This document shows positions 53,686 through 63,479 of a DNA stretch of 64,000 nt, in pieces; position 1 is the first letter of the stretch, and each line of letters starts with the position of its first letter. Location: assembly GCA_018266845.1 (NCBI GenBank), contig JAFDZO010000010.1, positions 1 to 64,000 on the forward strand, read 5' to 3'. The position numbers and the translations under genes were made by a program. This DNA comes from Bacteroidota bacterium. Its GTDB lineage: Bacteria > Bacteroidota > Ignavibacteria > Tepidaquicellales > Tepidaquicellaceae. The notes beneath the pieces were generated by a model. That model did no database searches. It was given only the letters and a program-made list of their open reading frames with translations, and was not told the origin of the DNA.

Positions 53686-54942
53686 TTGAAACCTAGTGAT
53701 AAATATTTATTCAATTCCTCTGTATTCATCATTGTTCTGATGATGTATAGGAATTCATGGTTTCCCGGGGCATCATTTGTAGAATCTTTTGATGTGTACT
53801 TCATTACGGGCATTGGTGTTTTCCTATTGTTGCTGAATTTTGATTTTAACAATCTCTTTCAATTAAACCTAAACATTTTATCATCCCGCAGTATAGTTTT
53901 TACTCTTTTAACAACCTGCCTTATTGTAACAGTCTCTGTGAATAAATTTTATGAATTTTCTCAACTTTGGTATTTAGTAAGATTTTTGTGTTTTTTGGTT
54001 TATTTTTTTCTTTTTTTTGTTTCACTGCCAAAGATCTTATTAAATTGTAAGGATTACTTTTTCAAATTTATAAAATTCTTTTCAGTGCTTGGCTCATATG
54101 TTGCAATATTTGGATTGATACTATTTTTCGGAGGTATAAAGCCGGCTCCAGCTTATGGAGAAAATTTTGTTTCGTTTTGTGTCCATCCGAACTATATCTC
54201 TTTTTTCCTTACAACAACTATTCTGTGCACATTGTTAATTCTCTATCAGAAGAGTCAATTTAGTCCTTTTTTAATTCGTTTTTCTTTAATAGGCATTTTC
54301 CTTCAATACATAGCACAATTACTGACTTTTTGCCGTGCGGGAATTATTGGAACTTCTTTAGCAATTTCAATCTTCTTTTTTCTACATTATAAGAAAAAGG
54401 CTTTAATAATTATTCCTCTTGTCGCGATACTCATTGTGTCATTTGTTTCAAGTTTTATTGTCGCTAAAGGCAATGTTTCAACAGTCTCAAGATTCTTGTT
54501 AATGGTACCTGCGTATAATATGCTGGTAGAAAGTAAATCTGCGTTTCTTTGGGGTTACGGTCCAACATATACTTTTGACGCGTATGCCTATTTTAGAGAT
54601 TTTTTCTTTATAGCCGAAAAAGTAAATAATCCTCATAATACTGTGGTTTCTATGGCAATTATGTTTGGAGTCTTATTTACCGTAATAATGTTATTTTTTG
54701 GAGGGAGTTTGCTTTTCAAAGGAAGCCTGAAAGCAATAACAGTTAAAAATAAAAACGAAAATGTAATTTATTCATTTTTAGTGGTAATTTTAGTTGGGCT
54801 TTTTGTCCAAGGATTGTTCGATTCTGCATTGCTCATGCCTGAATATTTTGATATGCAGTTCTATTTATTATTTTTAGGTATATTATATAAACTTACCGAT
54901 AAGAAGCCAACTAAAATTTTAAAAGAATTCTTTAATTATTAA
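53686..54942 (+). CDS. O-antigen polymerase/ligase, Wzy/WaaL type
   Basis: A 418-aa multi-spanning protein with about eleven helices, starting at TTG (53686). LTFCRAGIIGTS and NNPHNTVVSMAIMFGVLF are the Wzy_C-type signature: a large periplasmic loop and the P-H-N-T motif, found in O-antigen ligase and polymerase families. It should join repeat units flipped to the outer face of the inner membrane. Whether it acts as polymerase or as ligase cannot be told from sequence. It is followed by a glycosyltransferase 9 bases later. Confidence 0.8.
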   Translation: MKPSDKYLFNSSVFIIVLMMYRNSWFPGASFVESFDVYFITGIGVFLLLLNFDFNNLFQLNLNILSSRSIVFTLLTTCLIVTVSVNKFYEFSQLWYLVRFLCFLVYFFLFFVSLPKILLNCKDYFFKFIKFFSVLGSYVAIFGLILFFGGIKPAPAYGENFVSFCVHPNYISFFLTTTILCTLLILYQKSQFSPFLIRFSLIGIFLQYIAQLLTFCRAGIIGTSLAISIFFFLHYKKKALIIIPLVAILIVSFVSSFIVAKGNVSTVSRFLLMVPAYNMLVESKSAFLWGYGPTYTFDAYAYFRDFFFIAEKVNNPHNTVVSMAIMFGVLFTVIMLFFGGSLLFKGSLKAITVKNKNENVIYSFLVVILVGLFVQGLFDSALLMPEYFDMQFYLLFLGILYKLTDKKPTKILKEFFNY

Positions 54943-54951
54943 TTAAGATAA

Positions 54952-55923
54952 TTGGAAGTAAGTGTAATAATTCCGTGCTATAATGTAGAAAAATTTATTC
55001 TGAAATGTTTAGAATCTTTGAACACCCAGACATTTAGAGATTTTGAAATTATAGTAGTAGATGATGGTTCAACCGATAATTCTGAATTAGTGATAAAAAA
55101 ATATCTAAATGAAAATTGTTTAAATTATAAATATTTAAAGCAAAAAAATTCAGGTCCTTCAAAAGCAAGAAACACAGGAATAACAAATTCCTCTGGGAAA
55201 TATATTGCATTATTGGATTCGGATGATTCATTCACGAAAGATTCCCTTGAGAAAAAGATTTCAGCTGCTAAGAAAAACGACAACATTGATTTTATCTATT
55301 CTGATGCTTTTATAAACTATGAAAATGGTATGGAAACTAAGAGAAGAGAAAAAAATTTCAAAGAGGTTTATCACGGCTTCCATTCAGGAATTATTTTTGA
55401 AAATCTTATAGATAAAAATTTTATACCCACGACTACTGTTTTTTGTAAAAAGTACCTCTTTGAAAAATTTGGTTTTTTTAATGAAAATATTATTGTTGCA
55501 GAAGATTATGATCTTTGGTTGAGATTCGCAGTGAATAAATGTAATTTTTTTTACATAGATGAATGCTTATCATATTATTCGGTTCGAAGTACTTCTTTAT
55601 CCGGTGATCAGATAAGAATGAATTTGCAGTTAATTGAAATTTTAAAATCATTATATGCTTTTAACATTTCTAAAAATATAGAAAGAAAAATTTCCGAAAG
55701 AATTGGAAATATTTATTTCATAAATACTGTTTTAGAAATATTTCATCTTATTAATAATGAAGCTTTTAAGGCTGTATACAGAAAAATGTTTACGTTGATA
55801 CGAATTAAATTTTTTCATCCCGTCTATTATATAATGTTTTTATTATTAATATTTTCAAAAAAAAAATTTAGAGCTTTTTTTTATAAAAAATTTAAAAACT
55901 ACAGAAGGTTTAGCATTAAGTAA
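54952..55923 (+). CDS. Family 2 glycosyltransferase
   Basis: A 323-aa GT-A fold enzyme, starting at TTG. N-terminal VSVIIPCYNVEKFILKCLESL and IIVVDDGSTDNS, then the acceptor-nucleotide segment ALLDSDDS with the D-x-D-like pair, and EDYDLWLRFA, typical of GT2. The C-terminus has hydrophobic stretches (YYIMFLLLIF) that may tether it to the membrane. It adds one sugar to the lipid-linked unit; donor and linkage unknown. Its stop overlaps the Shine-Dalgarno of the next gene. Confidence 0.87.
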   Translation: MEVSVIIPCYNVEKFILKCLESLNTQTFRDFEIIVVDDGSTDNSELVIKKYLNENCLNYKYLKQKNSGPSKARNTGITNSSGKYIALLDSDDSFTKDSLEKKISAAKKNDNIDFIYSDAFINYENGMETKRREKNFKEVYHGFHSGIIFENLIDKNFIPTTTVFCKKYLFEKFGFFNENIIVAEDYDLWLRFAVNKCNFFYIDECLSYYSVRSTSLSGDQIRMNLQLIEILKSLYAFNISKNIERKISERIGNIYFINTVLEIFHLINNEAFKAVYRKMFTLIRIKFFHPVYYIMFLLLIFSKKKFRAFFYKKFKNYRRFSIK

Positions 55924-55935
55924 GGAGAGTCTGCC

Positions 55936-57381
55936 ATTAAAGATTTAATAAAAAATTCTGCTAAACTATATTCTTCTACACTAGTCAATATTGTATCATC
56001 CTATCTTAGGGTAAAATTTTGTGCAATATTTTTAGGGATTTACGGACTCGGAGTCATCTCACAGTTTAATAATTTTTTTGTTATACTTGGATATGCAATT
56101 ACATTAGGTTTACCTTTAGGTGTTACCAAGCTTGTCTCAGAAAGCGAAGATAACACAGAGAAAATTAACGAGATATTCAGTACTTCCTTATTTTTAATGA
56201 TGGGAAGTTTTTTTTTATGCTCCGTAGTATTAATAATTTTAAAGGATAACATTTCTAATCTCCTATTTGAAAATCCTACATATTCAAAATATTTATTAGC
56301 TTTCATCATCACAATCCCGTTTTCAACTTTTTTCTCTATTATAGATTCAGTTTTTAAGGGCAAAAAATTAATCGGGTTAGTGACTAAAGCCACAATTATC
56401 GGTACGGTTTTATCATTAATTTGTAACCTGTTGTTGATTTATTTTCTACAATTAAAAGGTGCAATAATTGGATTATTTATTATTCCTATTTTCGCAGCAT
56501 TAGCGTATACACCTTATCTCAAAAAAAATAATCTAAGATTTAATTTTAAATTCAGTAGGAACTTATTGCGTACCTTGATGGCAATAGGCCTCGTAAGTGT
56601 CTTAGCAGGATTAATTCAGCAGGTAACACTTTTAGTCTGCAGAATTTTTACAATTAAAAATTTTGGAATTGAAGGTAACGGGCTGCTCCAGAGTGTCGTA
56701 GGTTTATCCAATAATTATTTTACATTTATATTTATTACATTGACGGCGTATTCATTTCCTAAAATTGCAAGCATAAAAAACAATGATGTGCTTGTGAATA
56801 ATGAAATCAATCAAAATCTCCGGTTTATAACATTTATAATGGTGCCTCTCATAATAATGGTATTCGCATTCAAAGAGGTATTAGTAATAATTTTATATTC
56901 AAAAGACTTCAGTGTAATTGTAAGTTACTTGAAATTTCAATTAATCGGGGATTTTTTTAAAGCGCTTGGCTGGGTATTTGGTTTATGGCAGATTCCTAAA
57001 TCCAGGTTAAAGCTATGGATTGGTTTAGAGCTATTATATAATGTTAATCTTATTGTTATTTTTTATTTTCTTGTCAATTTTGTTTCCTCTGATTTGGTCG
57101 ATTACTCAATTGCCTATATGGTGGCAGGGATAATTCATGCTTCTTTAAATTTCTGGTTTGCGAGAAAAAATCTGGGATATAGAATTTCCAAGGCTAATAA
57201 TAATCTCCTTGTCTATAGTCTTATTTTGCTTACAGGTTCATTCTTATATTTGGTTTACCTGAAAAATACTTCTTCTGTATACTTAATATTTTTCTGCATG
57301 ATATGGGCTTTAGTCAGCATTACTAAAAATGAAAAAAGTATTATCTTATGCAATGTCCAAAAATTTTTAAGAAAAAGATGA
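55936..57381 (+). CDS. Oligosaccharide flippase, Wzx-like, apparent ATT start
   Basis: A 481-aa membrane protein of the polysaccharide transporter/MATE-like group. The first in-frame ATG (56197) would cut off about 87 residues that read exactly like a Wzx N-terminus (IKNSAKLYSSTLVNIVSSYL, then ILGIYGLGVISQFNNFF and GLPLGVTKLVSE). There is no ATG, GTG, TTG or CTG in frame between the upstream stop and 56197. AAGGAG (55922-55927) is followed 8 bases later by ATT (55936) and continues IKDLIKNSAK. I therefore place the start at this ATT, a rare but known initiation codon. About 12-13 helices. It flips the lipid-linked unit. Confidence 0.75.
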   Translation: MKDLIKNSAKLYSSTLVNIVSSYLRVKFCAIFLGIYGLGVISQFNNFFVILGYAITLGLPLGVTKLVSESEDNTEKINEIFSTSLFLMMGSFFLCSVVLIILKDNISNLLFENPTYSKYLLAFIITIPFSTFFSIIDSVFKGKKLIGLVTKATIIGTVLSLICNLLLIYFLQLKGAIIGLFIIPIFAALAYTPYLKKNNLRFNFKFSRNLLRTLMAIGLVSVLAGLIQQVTLLVCRIFTIKNFGIEGNGLLQSVVGLSNNYFTFIFITLTAYSFPKIASIKNNDVLVNNEINQNLRFITFIMVPLIIMVFAFKEVLVIILYSKDFSVIVSYLKFQLIGDFFKALGWVFGLWQIPKSRLKLWIGLELLYNVNLIVIFYFLVNFVSSDLVDYSIAYMVAGIIHASLNFWFARKNLGYRISKANNNLLVYSLILLTGSFLYLVYLKNTSSVYLIFFCMIWALVSITKNEKSIILCNVQKFLRKR

Positions 57382-58556
57382 GCAAAAAGAAAATATTATT
57401 CATTGGGCATCAGGCCGAATCGGTAGGAGGAGCCGAAGATGATTTAGAACGACTCTTGAAATTTACATATCAGTCGCAAGAGTTTGAAAATACATTATTA
57501 ATCCCTGAAGGTCCTCGAGTAAAGCAATACGGAATGTTTGCTGATAAAGTTATCACTTACAAAATTGGCTATCTGCCCGGGCTGTATACAAATATTCTGG
57601 ATTATTTCAAATATCTGTTAAAAATTTTAATTCAATTTTTTGACATAATTAGAAAAATAAAAAATACACGGCAATATAATATATGTGTTGTTAATGTTAC
57701 GGTTCTTGTAATGCCGGCAGTCTTTATAAAACTGTTAAATAGAAAAATAAAAACAATTTTCTTTATACGGGAAATGATAAAACCGAATTTTATCAGAAAA
57801 ATCGTCTTTAAAATCATAAGTAAAATTTCGTCCGGTGTGATATTTGTATCTGAAGGCTTGAAAACTGATTATATCAATTATGCAGGGGACTCTAAAAACT
57901 CTATTGTAATGTATTCTGCGTCAGAGCCATCGGATTTTTTTGAAAGTGATAAGGCAATTGAATATGTACGAAATTTTTTTGAACGTAACTTCTTCGTCGA
58001 AAACACTCGCATAATTTTAAATATCGGACCGGTATCGCCGATTAAAAATCAAAAGTTGATTATAGAGAGCTTGAAAAATATTATTTTATTGAACCCGGGT
58101 ATTCGTCCTGTATTTTTGCACCTGGGGCGGATAGAGCCAAATTTTTTTTACGCTAAAGAGTTGCTTAAATTAATAAAAGAGCAAGGCCTCGAAAAAAATG
58201 TTCTTTTTCTGAATGCTCTTGATAAAGAAACTACCCAAGAATTCATTAAAAAAAGTGATGTAGTTGTTATTTCTTCAATCAGTGAGGGATTCCCTTTAGT
58301 TGTAAGCGAAGCGTTTATGAATGAAACAGTATTAATTACTACTGACTGTATTTCCAATGAAAGAATCCTGGAAAATAATTATAATTGCATTATCATAAAA
58401 AACGACATAAGTGAATTATCAGAAGCAATTACTAAAATATTTCAGAATGAAAAATTACGCTTGGCACTCATTAAAAATGCACTAAAAACGGCTGATGAAT
58501 TTCTGAATCTGGAAAGGAATATGAATTTTTTTATTAAATATCTTCAGGTGGTGTAG
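57378..58556 (+). CDS. Family 4 glycosyltransferase
   Basis: A 392-aa GT-B enzyme. The start is the ATG at 57378, in a 4-base ATGA overlap with the flippase stop; a longer frame from 57348 is less likely. N-terminal ILFIGHQAESVGGAEDDLERL contacts the acceptor. The C-terminal half has the GT4 donor motifs ILNIGPVSPIKNQKLIIESL and SSISEGFPLVVSEAF (E-x7-E). It should transfer a sugar from a nucleotide donor at the cytoplasmic face. One of six transferases in the cluster. Confidence 0.87.
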   Translation: MSKKKILFIGHQAESVGGAEDDLERLLKFTYQSQEFENTLLIPEGPRVKQYGMFADKVITYKIGYLPGLYTNILDYFKYLLKILIQFFDIIRKIKNTRQYNICVVNVTVLVMPAVFIKLLNRKIKTIFFIREMIKPNFIRKIVFKIISKISSGVIFVSEGLKTDYINYAGDSKNSIVMYSASEPSDFFESDKAIEYVRNFFERNFFVENTRIILNIGPVSPIKNQKLIIESLKNIILLNPGIRPVFLHLGRIEPNFFYAKELLKLIKEQGLEKNVLFLNALDKETTQEFIKKSDVVVISSISEGFPLVVSEAFMNETVLITTDCISNERILENNYNCIIIKNDISELSEAITKIFQNEKLRLALIKNALKTADEFLNLERNMNFFIKYLQVV

Positions 58557-58560
58557 TGAA

Positions 58561-59517
58561 ATGGGTTTATCAATTATTTTTGTAAATTATCATACAGAGG
58601 ATTTTATTTACAGGGCGGTGAGCAGTTTATATCAATACCTGACGGATTTTAAATTTGAAGTTATTGTGGTAAACAACTCAATAAAGTCTGATTTACAAAA
58701 ATTAAATACTTTCAATGACTACACTAATTTTAAAATTATAAATAATACTGGTAATTACGGATTTTCTTCCGGGTGCAATTTAGGGGCCATGAATTCAAAC
58801 TATGAGTATTTTTTATTTTTAAATCCCGATGTAGAATTAGTTGACGACTCAATTAAAAAACTGTATGACTATCATCTTAAGAATAATGATATTGGTATTT
58901 CATCCGGATTAATGATGTACAGAGATACAACATTGCAATATTGTTTTAATTATTTCCCGAATATAAGCTGGGAGCTGTATCATCTTATAGCAACTGGATA
59001 TAATCAAAAAATAAAAAAACTTCTTTCACGCAAAGAGATAGCTTTGGGTGAAACTTTTGAGGTAGATTGGTTTCACGGAGCTTTTTTTATGATTAGTAAA
59101 AAAGATTTCTTTAATGTTGAAGGTTTTAATGAAAAATATTTTATGTACTACGAAGATGTCGAGATTTGTTTTAAGGTTAAAAAAAAGCTTAAGAAGAAAA
59201 ATGTATGTGTACCGTATGTAAGAATTTTACACGAAGAAAGATCTTCTGTGAAGGAAAATACTAACGATGATATATACTATTTTCACATTAACAGAAGCAA
59301 GCTTTTATTCTTAAGAAATTATTCTAAGCTTAAAGCGTTTTCTATGCGCACTGTTTCTTTGATAGCGATTGTGTTGAGGATTATTTCACTTCCGTTTTGG
59401 AAAAAACACAAAGGCCATGCTCAAAACAAGCTTAAGCAATTGCTCAAGATTCTAAGACTCTATGTAAGTAAAAATGCAGTAAACAATACTAAATTTGAGT
59501 TCATTTCCAATGCGTAA
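58561..59517 (+). CDS. Family 2 glycosyltransferase, rhamnosyltransferase-like
   Basis: A 318-aa GT2 enzyme. N-terminal LSIIFVNYHTEDFIYRAVSSL and VIVVNNS, then FLFLNPDVELVDDSI (the D-x-D-equivalent 'NPDv'), WFHGAFFMISKKDFF and YYEDVEICFKVKK. This is the pattern of WbbL/rhamnosyltransferase-like GT2 enzymes. The C-terminal FHINRSKLLFLRNYSK with a hydrophobic helix (about 275-292) suggests membrane contact. Its end overlaps the next gene by 8 bases. Confidence 0.85.
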   Translation: MGLSIIFVNYHTEDFIYRAVSSLYQYLTDFKFEVIVVNNSIKSDLQKLNTFNDYTNFKIINNTGNYGFSSGCNLGAMNSNYEYFLFLNPDVELVDDSIKKLYDYHLKNNDIGISSGLMMYRDTTLQYCFNYFPNISWELYHLIATGYNQKIKKLLSRKEIALGETFEVDWFHGAFFMISKKDFFNVEGFNEKYFMYYEDVEICFKVKKKLKKKNVCVPYVRILHEERSSVKENTNDDIYYFHINRSKLLFLRNYSKLKAFSMRTVSLIAIVLRIISLPFWKKHKGHAQNKLKQLLKILRLYVSKNAVNNTKFEFISNA

Positions 59518-60604
59518 AAAAGTCTTAATAACATTAAACAACTCAAAACTTAGCGGTATAGAAAGGTTTGTTTTACTGTTAGCTGAACATATTGATAAAG
59601 ATAAATTTGATTTAGTATTGGCATTGCCCACCGTAGGTCCTTTTTGTGAATTATTAAAAACAAAAAAAATCGCATATTTCGTTTTTGATAACAAAAAAAA
59701 CGGGAACTATACTTTGTCAGGAATAATATTTCTTCTAAAACATATTTTTAAAACGAAATACGATATCATTCATGCACAAGCGGGGATTGTTCCTTGTATC
59801 TTAGGAAAAGTCTTTGGAGTAGGATTAATCATTGAACATAAGCACGGGTTGGATTTTACGTACGAACAAATTCAGTCTTTTTCTTTTTTAAGCACTTTTT
59901 ATCAGAAGCTGAAAAAATTTTTCTGTGACTACACTATTACGGTTTGTGACAATGATAAAAATGTTCTTATAAATAAATTCAAATATAAAGCCGATAAAGT
60001 AATTACAGTGTATAACGGAATTGAGCCGGTTGCCCGAAATCCAAAACCGTTAAACCGCATAACTAAAATCGGCACAGTGGGTAGACTAACATACCAAAAA
60101 GCGCAAGAATACTTTATACATATGGCTGAAAAAATTTACAGTGCTGGATTGGAGTGTGAATTTTTAATTTACGGAGACGGGGAAGATTATAATAAGTTAA
60201 AAACTTTAATCGAAGAAAGGGGACTTACAAATTATGTAAAATTGATGGGATATACGGATGATGTGAATAGTGTTTTAAAAAACCTTGATATTTTTGTTTT
60301 AACCTCAAGATATGAAGGAATACCCTATATTTTACTTGAAGCAATGAATAACTCGCTACCTGTAATTTCTACAGATGTGGGGGGAATAAAAGAGATAATA
60401 AAAAATGATTATAATGGTATTTTGGTGAAACAGGGAGACGTTAATGCATTAGTAGAAAATGTAAAAGTATTAATTCGTAACGACAACTACCGGACTGAAT
60501 TGAGTAACAATGCAAAATCTTATTTTCAAGAAAAGTTTACAGTTGACAAAACTGTGCAAAAAGTAGAATCTATTTACAAATCAGGTTTTAAAAATCTTAC
60601 TTGA
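59510..60604 (+). CDS. Family 4 glycosyltransferase
   Basis: A 364-aa GT-B enzyme. The start is the ATG at 59510 (MRKKVLITLNNSKLSGIERF), overlapping the previous gene by 8 bases; a longer frame from 59495 also exists. GIERFVLLLAEHI is the N-terminal glycine-rich acceptor loop. Donor-site motifs: IGTVGRLTYQKAQEYFIHMA and SRYEGIPYILLEAM with the E-x7-E pair. It is translationally coupled to its neighbours on both sides. Confidence 0.86.
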   Translation: MRKKVLITLNNSKLSGIERFVLLLAEHIDKDKFDLVLALPTVGPFCELLKTKKIAYFVFDNKKNGNYTLSGIIFLLKHIFKTKYDIIHAQAGIVPCILGKVFGVGLIIEHKHGLDFTYEQIQSFSFLSTFYQKLKKFFCDYTITVCDNDKNVLINKFKYKADKVITVYNGIEPVARNPKPLNRITKIGTVGRLTYQKAQEYFIHMAEKIYSAGLECEFLIYGDGEDYNKLKTLIEERGLTNYVKLMGYTDDVNSVLKNLDIFVLTSRYEGIPYILLEAMNNSLPVISTDVGGIKEIIKNDYNGILVKQGDVNALVENVKVLIRNDNYRTELSNNAKSYFQEKFTVDKTVQKVESIYKSGFKNLT

Positions 60605-61737
60605 GAAAACTTAAAACAGTTCATATTATTTCCAATCTTTCTATAGGCGGTGCCCAATTACTTTTATTTGATTTATTGGAGAATTTAAAAAAAGAAAACC
60701 TTGATATCGTTGTAATCACGATTGATTCGGGGCATTATATAGAAAAGTTTGAGAAAGCAGGCATAAGAGTAATAAATCTTAGCTTGAAAGGGCTCGTTAA
60801 CCCTTTAATTTTTTTTAAGCTGTCAAATATTCTAAAAAAGATCCGTCCCGACATAGTACACACTCATCTTCTTAAAGCAGATTTTTATGGAAGGCTTACT
60901 GCTAAATTTTTAAAGATTCCTTTAGTTTTCTCTACATGCCATAATGATTCGACTACACACAATTTAAGAAGGACTGATGCAAAAAATTTCTTTGATTTTG
61001 TTGATAACTGGGTAATAGACTATACAAATTCTTACATTATTGCAATTTCTGAAAAAGTTAAAGAATATCTCTTACATAGGAAAAACGAAAAGATTTCCAA
61101 TAGGATTACTGTTGTTTATAATGGGATTAATATTAAGAAAGAACATTACATTTTAAATAATGAAGAAATAAAATATTTTAAAAATTCTTTGGGCTTGCAT
61201 GAAGAGGATTTTGTTATTGCAATTGTCGGACGACTGGAAAAACAAAAGGGCCATATAGAATTTCTTTCCTGTTGTGCTGATGTTATAAAAAAAAATAACC
61301 TAAAAATTTTAATTGTAGGTAGCGGAACACAAAAAATTAATATAGAAAATTGTGTAAAGGCGGAAAAAATTGAAAACAACATCATATTTACCGGATTTAA
61401 AGAAGATACTGAAAAATATTTTGAGATTTCAAATCTTGTTGCAGTACCATCTATTTGGGAAGGATTTGGAATAGTGGCATGCGAAGGAATGATTAAAGGA
61501 AAAATTGTACTTGCTGCAAATGTCGGGGGACTGCCTGAAATAATCGATGACGGTGTTGACGGATTTTTATATAATCATTCTGAACTTAAAGATAAATTAG
61601 AATTTATTGTAAAGAAATATGCTGAACTGAGTAATATGAAACGGAATGCAAGAGAAAAAATAAAAAGTAAGTTCGATATTCAAAAAAATTCCTTATTGTA
61701 CTACTCAGAATATACTAAAAGAAGTGTAATGGAATAG
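60601..61737 (+). CDS. Family 4 glycosyltransferase
   Basis: A 378-aa GT-B enzyme, starting at TTG in a 4-base TTGA overlap with the preceding stop. N-terminal TVHIISNLSIGGAQLLLFDL is the usual 'GGaq' acceptor loop. Later come HTHLLKADFYGRL, IAIVGRLEKQKGHIEFLSCC, and SIWEGFGIVACEGM with the E-x7-E pair and GLPEIIDDGVDGFLY. Close in plan to the previous gene product, but with a different acceptor half. Confidence 0.87.
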   Translation: MRKLKTVHIISNLSIGGAQLLLFDLLENLKKENLDIVVITIDSGHYIEKFEKAGIRVINLSLKGLVNPLIFFKLSNILKKIRPDIVHTHLLKADFYGRLTAKFLKIPLVFSTCHNDSTTHNLRRTDAKNFFDFVDNWVIDYTNSYIIAISEKVKEYLLHRKNEKISNRITVVYNGINIKKEHYILNNEEIKYFKNSLGLHEEDFVIAIVGRLEKQKGHIEFLSCCADVIKKNNLKILIVGSGTQKINIENCVKAEKIENNIIFTGFKEDTEKYFEISNLVAVPSIWEGFGIVACEGMIKGKIVLAANVGGLPEIIDDGVDGFLYNHSELKDKLEFIVKKYAELSNMKRNAREKIKSKFDIQKNSLLYYSEYTKRSVME

Positions 61738-61760
61738 TTTGATTTAAAATTGAAAGTACT

Positions 61761-62672
61761 ATGGATTATCAACTAAAAATTAAGATACAGAATTTTATTT
61801 CGAGACTTCCGAATCCCGAAAAAATAAATTATTTTCTCCAAAAATTCGTAACAAAATCATTACCGATTCCGTTGGCTGAGTTTAAGATTAAACTGTCCAG
61901 CATTAAATTGCATTTCGACAATATAAAAAAGTACGGCGTTAATGAAATTTCTGATTCTGTGTATTATGAAATAGGAGCCGGATACGACATGGCAATACCG
62001 ATAGGTATGAGCCTTTTAGGATTTAGAAAATTGATTTGTGTAGATGTAAGAAAACTTGTTTTTGAAGATCTGTTAAATGATACGCTTCGAAAGTTCCGGT
62101 TTGTAAATGATCCTTTTTTTCAGTTAAATGAAACTCAAAAAAATACAATTTTTACCAAACATAACTCGGGAAATACATTTGAAAAAAATTTTAATATATA
62201 CTATTTAGCTCCTTTTGATGCTAGAAATACGAAAATAAACGAAAACTCCATTGATTATTGCATTACTAATGCCGTTCTTGAACATGTGCCCGAGGATATT
62301 ATTTATGAATTATTGAAAGAAACTTTTCGGGTAATGAAAAAAGGTGGAATAATGTCAAACGTAATAGATTATAGAGATCACTTTGCGTATTTTGATAGTA
62401 AAATAAATTTTTATAATTATCTTCAATTCTCCAAACAGAAATGGGGAACTATGAATCCTGATGTTATGCATCAAAACAGAATGCGGCATAAAGACTATAT
62501 TAAAATTGTGCATGATGTCGGATTTGAAATTGTAAAGGAAGTACTAGCTTATCCGGATGATGTTTTATTTAGCAAATTGAAAGAGATGTATATCTCTGAA
62601 GAATATTTTAATAGTTACACTTTGGATGAGTTAAAGATACTTGGTTCACAATTAGTCTTAAGAAAACCCTGA
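61761..62672 (+). CDS. SAM-dependent methyltransferase
   Basis: A 303-aa class I methyltransferase. The SAM loop is YYEIGAGYDMAIPIGMSLLG, followed by ICVDVRKLVF (acidic residue for ribose), and the catalytic-region segment IDYCITNAVLEHVPED with KGGIMSNVIDYRDHF. This is the Methyltransf_11-type pattern. Within the polysaccharide cluster it may methylate a sugar of the repeat unit or cap the chain; the acceptor is unknown. Plain ATG start, 23 bases after the preceding gene. Confidence 0.82.
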   Translation: MDYQLKIKIQNFISRLPNPEKINYFLQKFVTKSLPIPLAEFKIKLSSIKLHFDNIKKYGVNEISDSVYYEIGAGYDMAIPIGMSLLGFRKLICVDVRKLVFEDLLNDTLRKFRFVNDPFFQLNETQKNTIFTKHNSGNTFEKNFNIYYLAPFDARNTKINENSIDYCITNAVLEHVPEDIIYELLKETFRVMKKGGIMSNVIDYRDHFAYFDSKINFYNYLQFSKQKWGTMNPDVMHQNRMRHKDYIKIVHDVGFEIVKEVLAYPDDVLFSKLKEMYISEEYFNSYTLDELKILGSQLVLRKP

Positions 62673-62673
62673 A

Positions 62674-63471
62674 ATGCCTCATCTCAATATTTCAATAGTA
62701 ATAATAACCTGGAATGCTTTAAATTTTTTACAAATTTGCCTGAAATCTTTGTTTGAAAAAAATTCTTCATTTGAATTTGAACTGATTGTAATTGATAACA
62801 ATTCTACCGACGGCTCCATAGAATACATTGAAAAAAATTATCCCGATGCAATACTTATAAAGAATAATACCAATAAAGGTGTAGGACCTGCGCGAAATCA
62901 GGGGCTGCAGATTGCCAAAGGAAAGTACATACTTATTCTCGATGTTGATACAGAATTTCTTACTGAAGACGGATTACAAAAACTTTATGGTTTTATGGAG
63001 GAAAATCCTTCTTATGGAGTTACCGGTGCTAAGCTTCTTTTTCCTAATAATGAAATTCAGCATACTTGCAGGAAGTTTCCAAGTGTAGCTGTAAAGCTTT
63101 TTAACAGGTTTGAGAGTATAGGTATTATTCGTGATTCCAAAAGTCTGAGGGAACATTACATGATAGATAAAGACCATAATAAAATTCAAAAAGTAGATTA
63201 TGTGATTGGCGCTTTTCAGTTTATACGAAAAGAAGTTGTAGATAAAATCGGTTTTTACGATGAGCATATTTTCTATGGTCCTGAAGATATTGATTTTTGT
63301 CTCCGTGCCAAAAAGGCAGGATACTATACGGCTTATTTTCCCTATGTAGAACTCTATCATTTTTATCAGAGAATTACTAAGAAATTTTTCACAAAGATCA
63401 CTTGGGAGCATATCAAGGGGCTTGTTTATTTTTACAGAAAGCATAAATATATTACTTATCCCAAAATTTAA
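62674..63471 (+). CDS. Family 2 glycosyltransferase
   Basis: A 265-aa GT2 enzyme. N-terminal NISIVIITWNALNFLQICLKS and LIVIDNNSTDGS; RNQGLQIAKGKYILILDVDT carries the D-x-D; VIGAFQFIRKEVVDKIGFYD and GPEDIDFCLRAKKAGY complete the family. It resembles rhamnosyl- or N-acetyl-sugar transferases with a 'DNNSTDGS' pocket. One base separates it from the methyltransferase gene, so they are coupled. It is the sixth transferase of the cluster. Confidence 0.86.
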   Translation: MPHLNISIVIITWNALNFLQICLKSLFEKNSSFEFELIVIDNNSTDGSIEYIEKNYPDAILIKNNTNKGVGPARNQGLQIAKGKYILILDVDTEFLTEDGLQKLYGFMEENPSYGVTGAKLLFPNNEIQHTCRKFPSVAVKLFNRFESIGIIRDSKSLREHYMIDKDHNKIQKVDYVIGAFQFIRKEVVDKIGFYDEHIFYGPEDIDFCLRAKKAGYYTAYFPYVELYHFYQRITKKFFTKITWEHIKGLVYFYRKHKYITYPKI

Positions 63472-63479
63472 CGTGGCAT

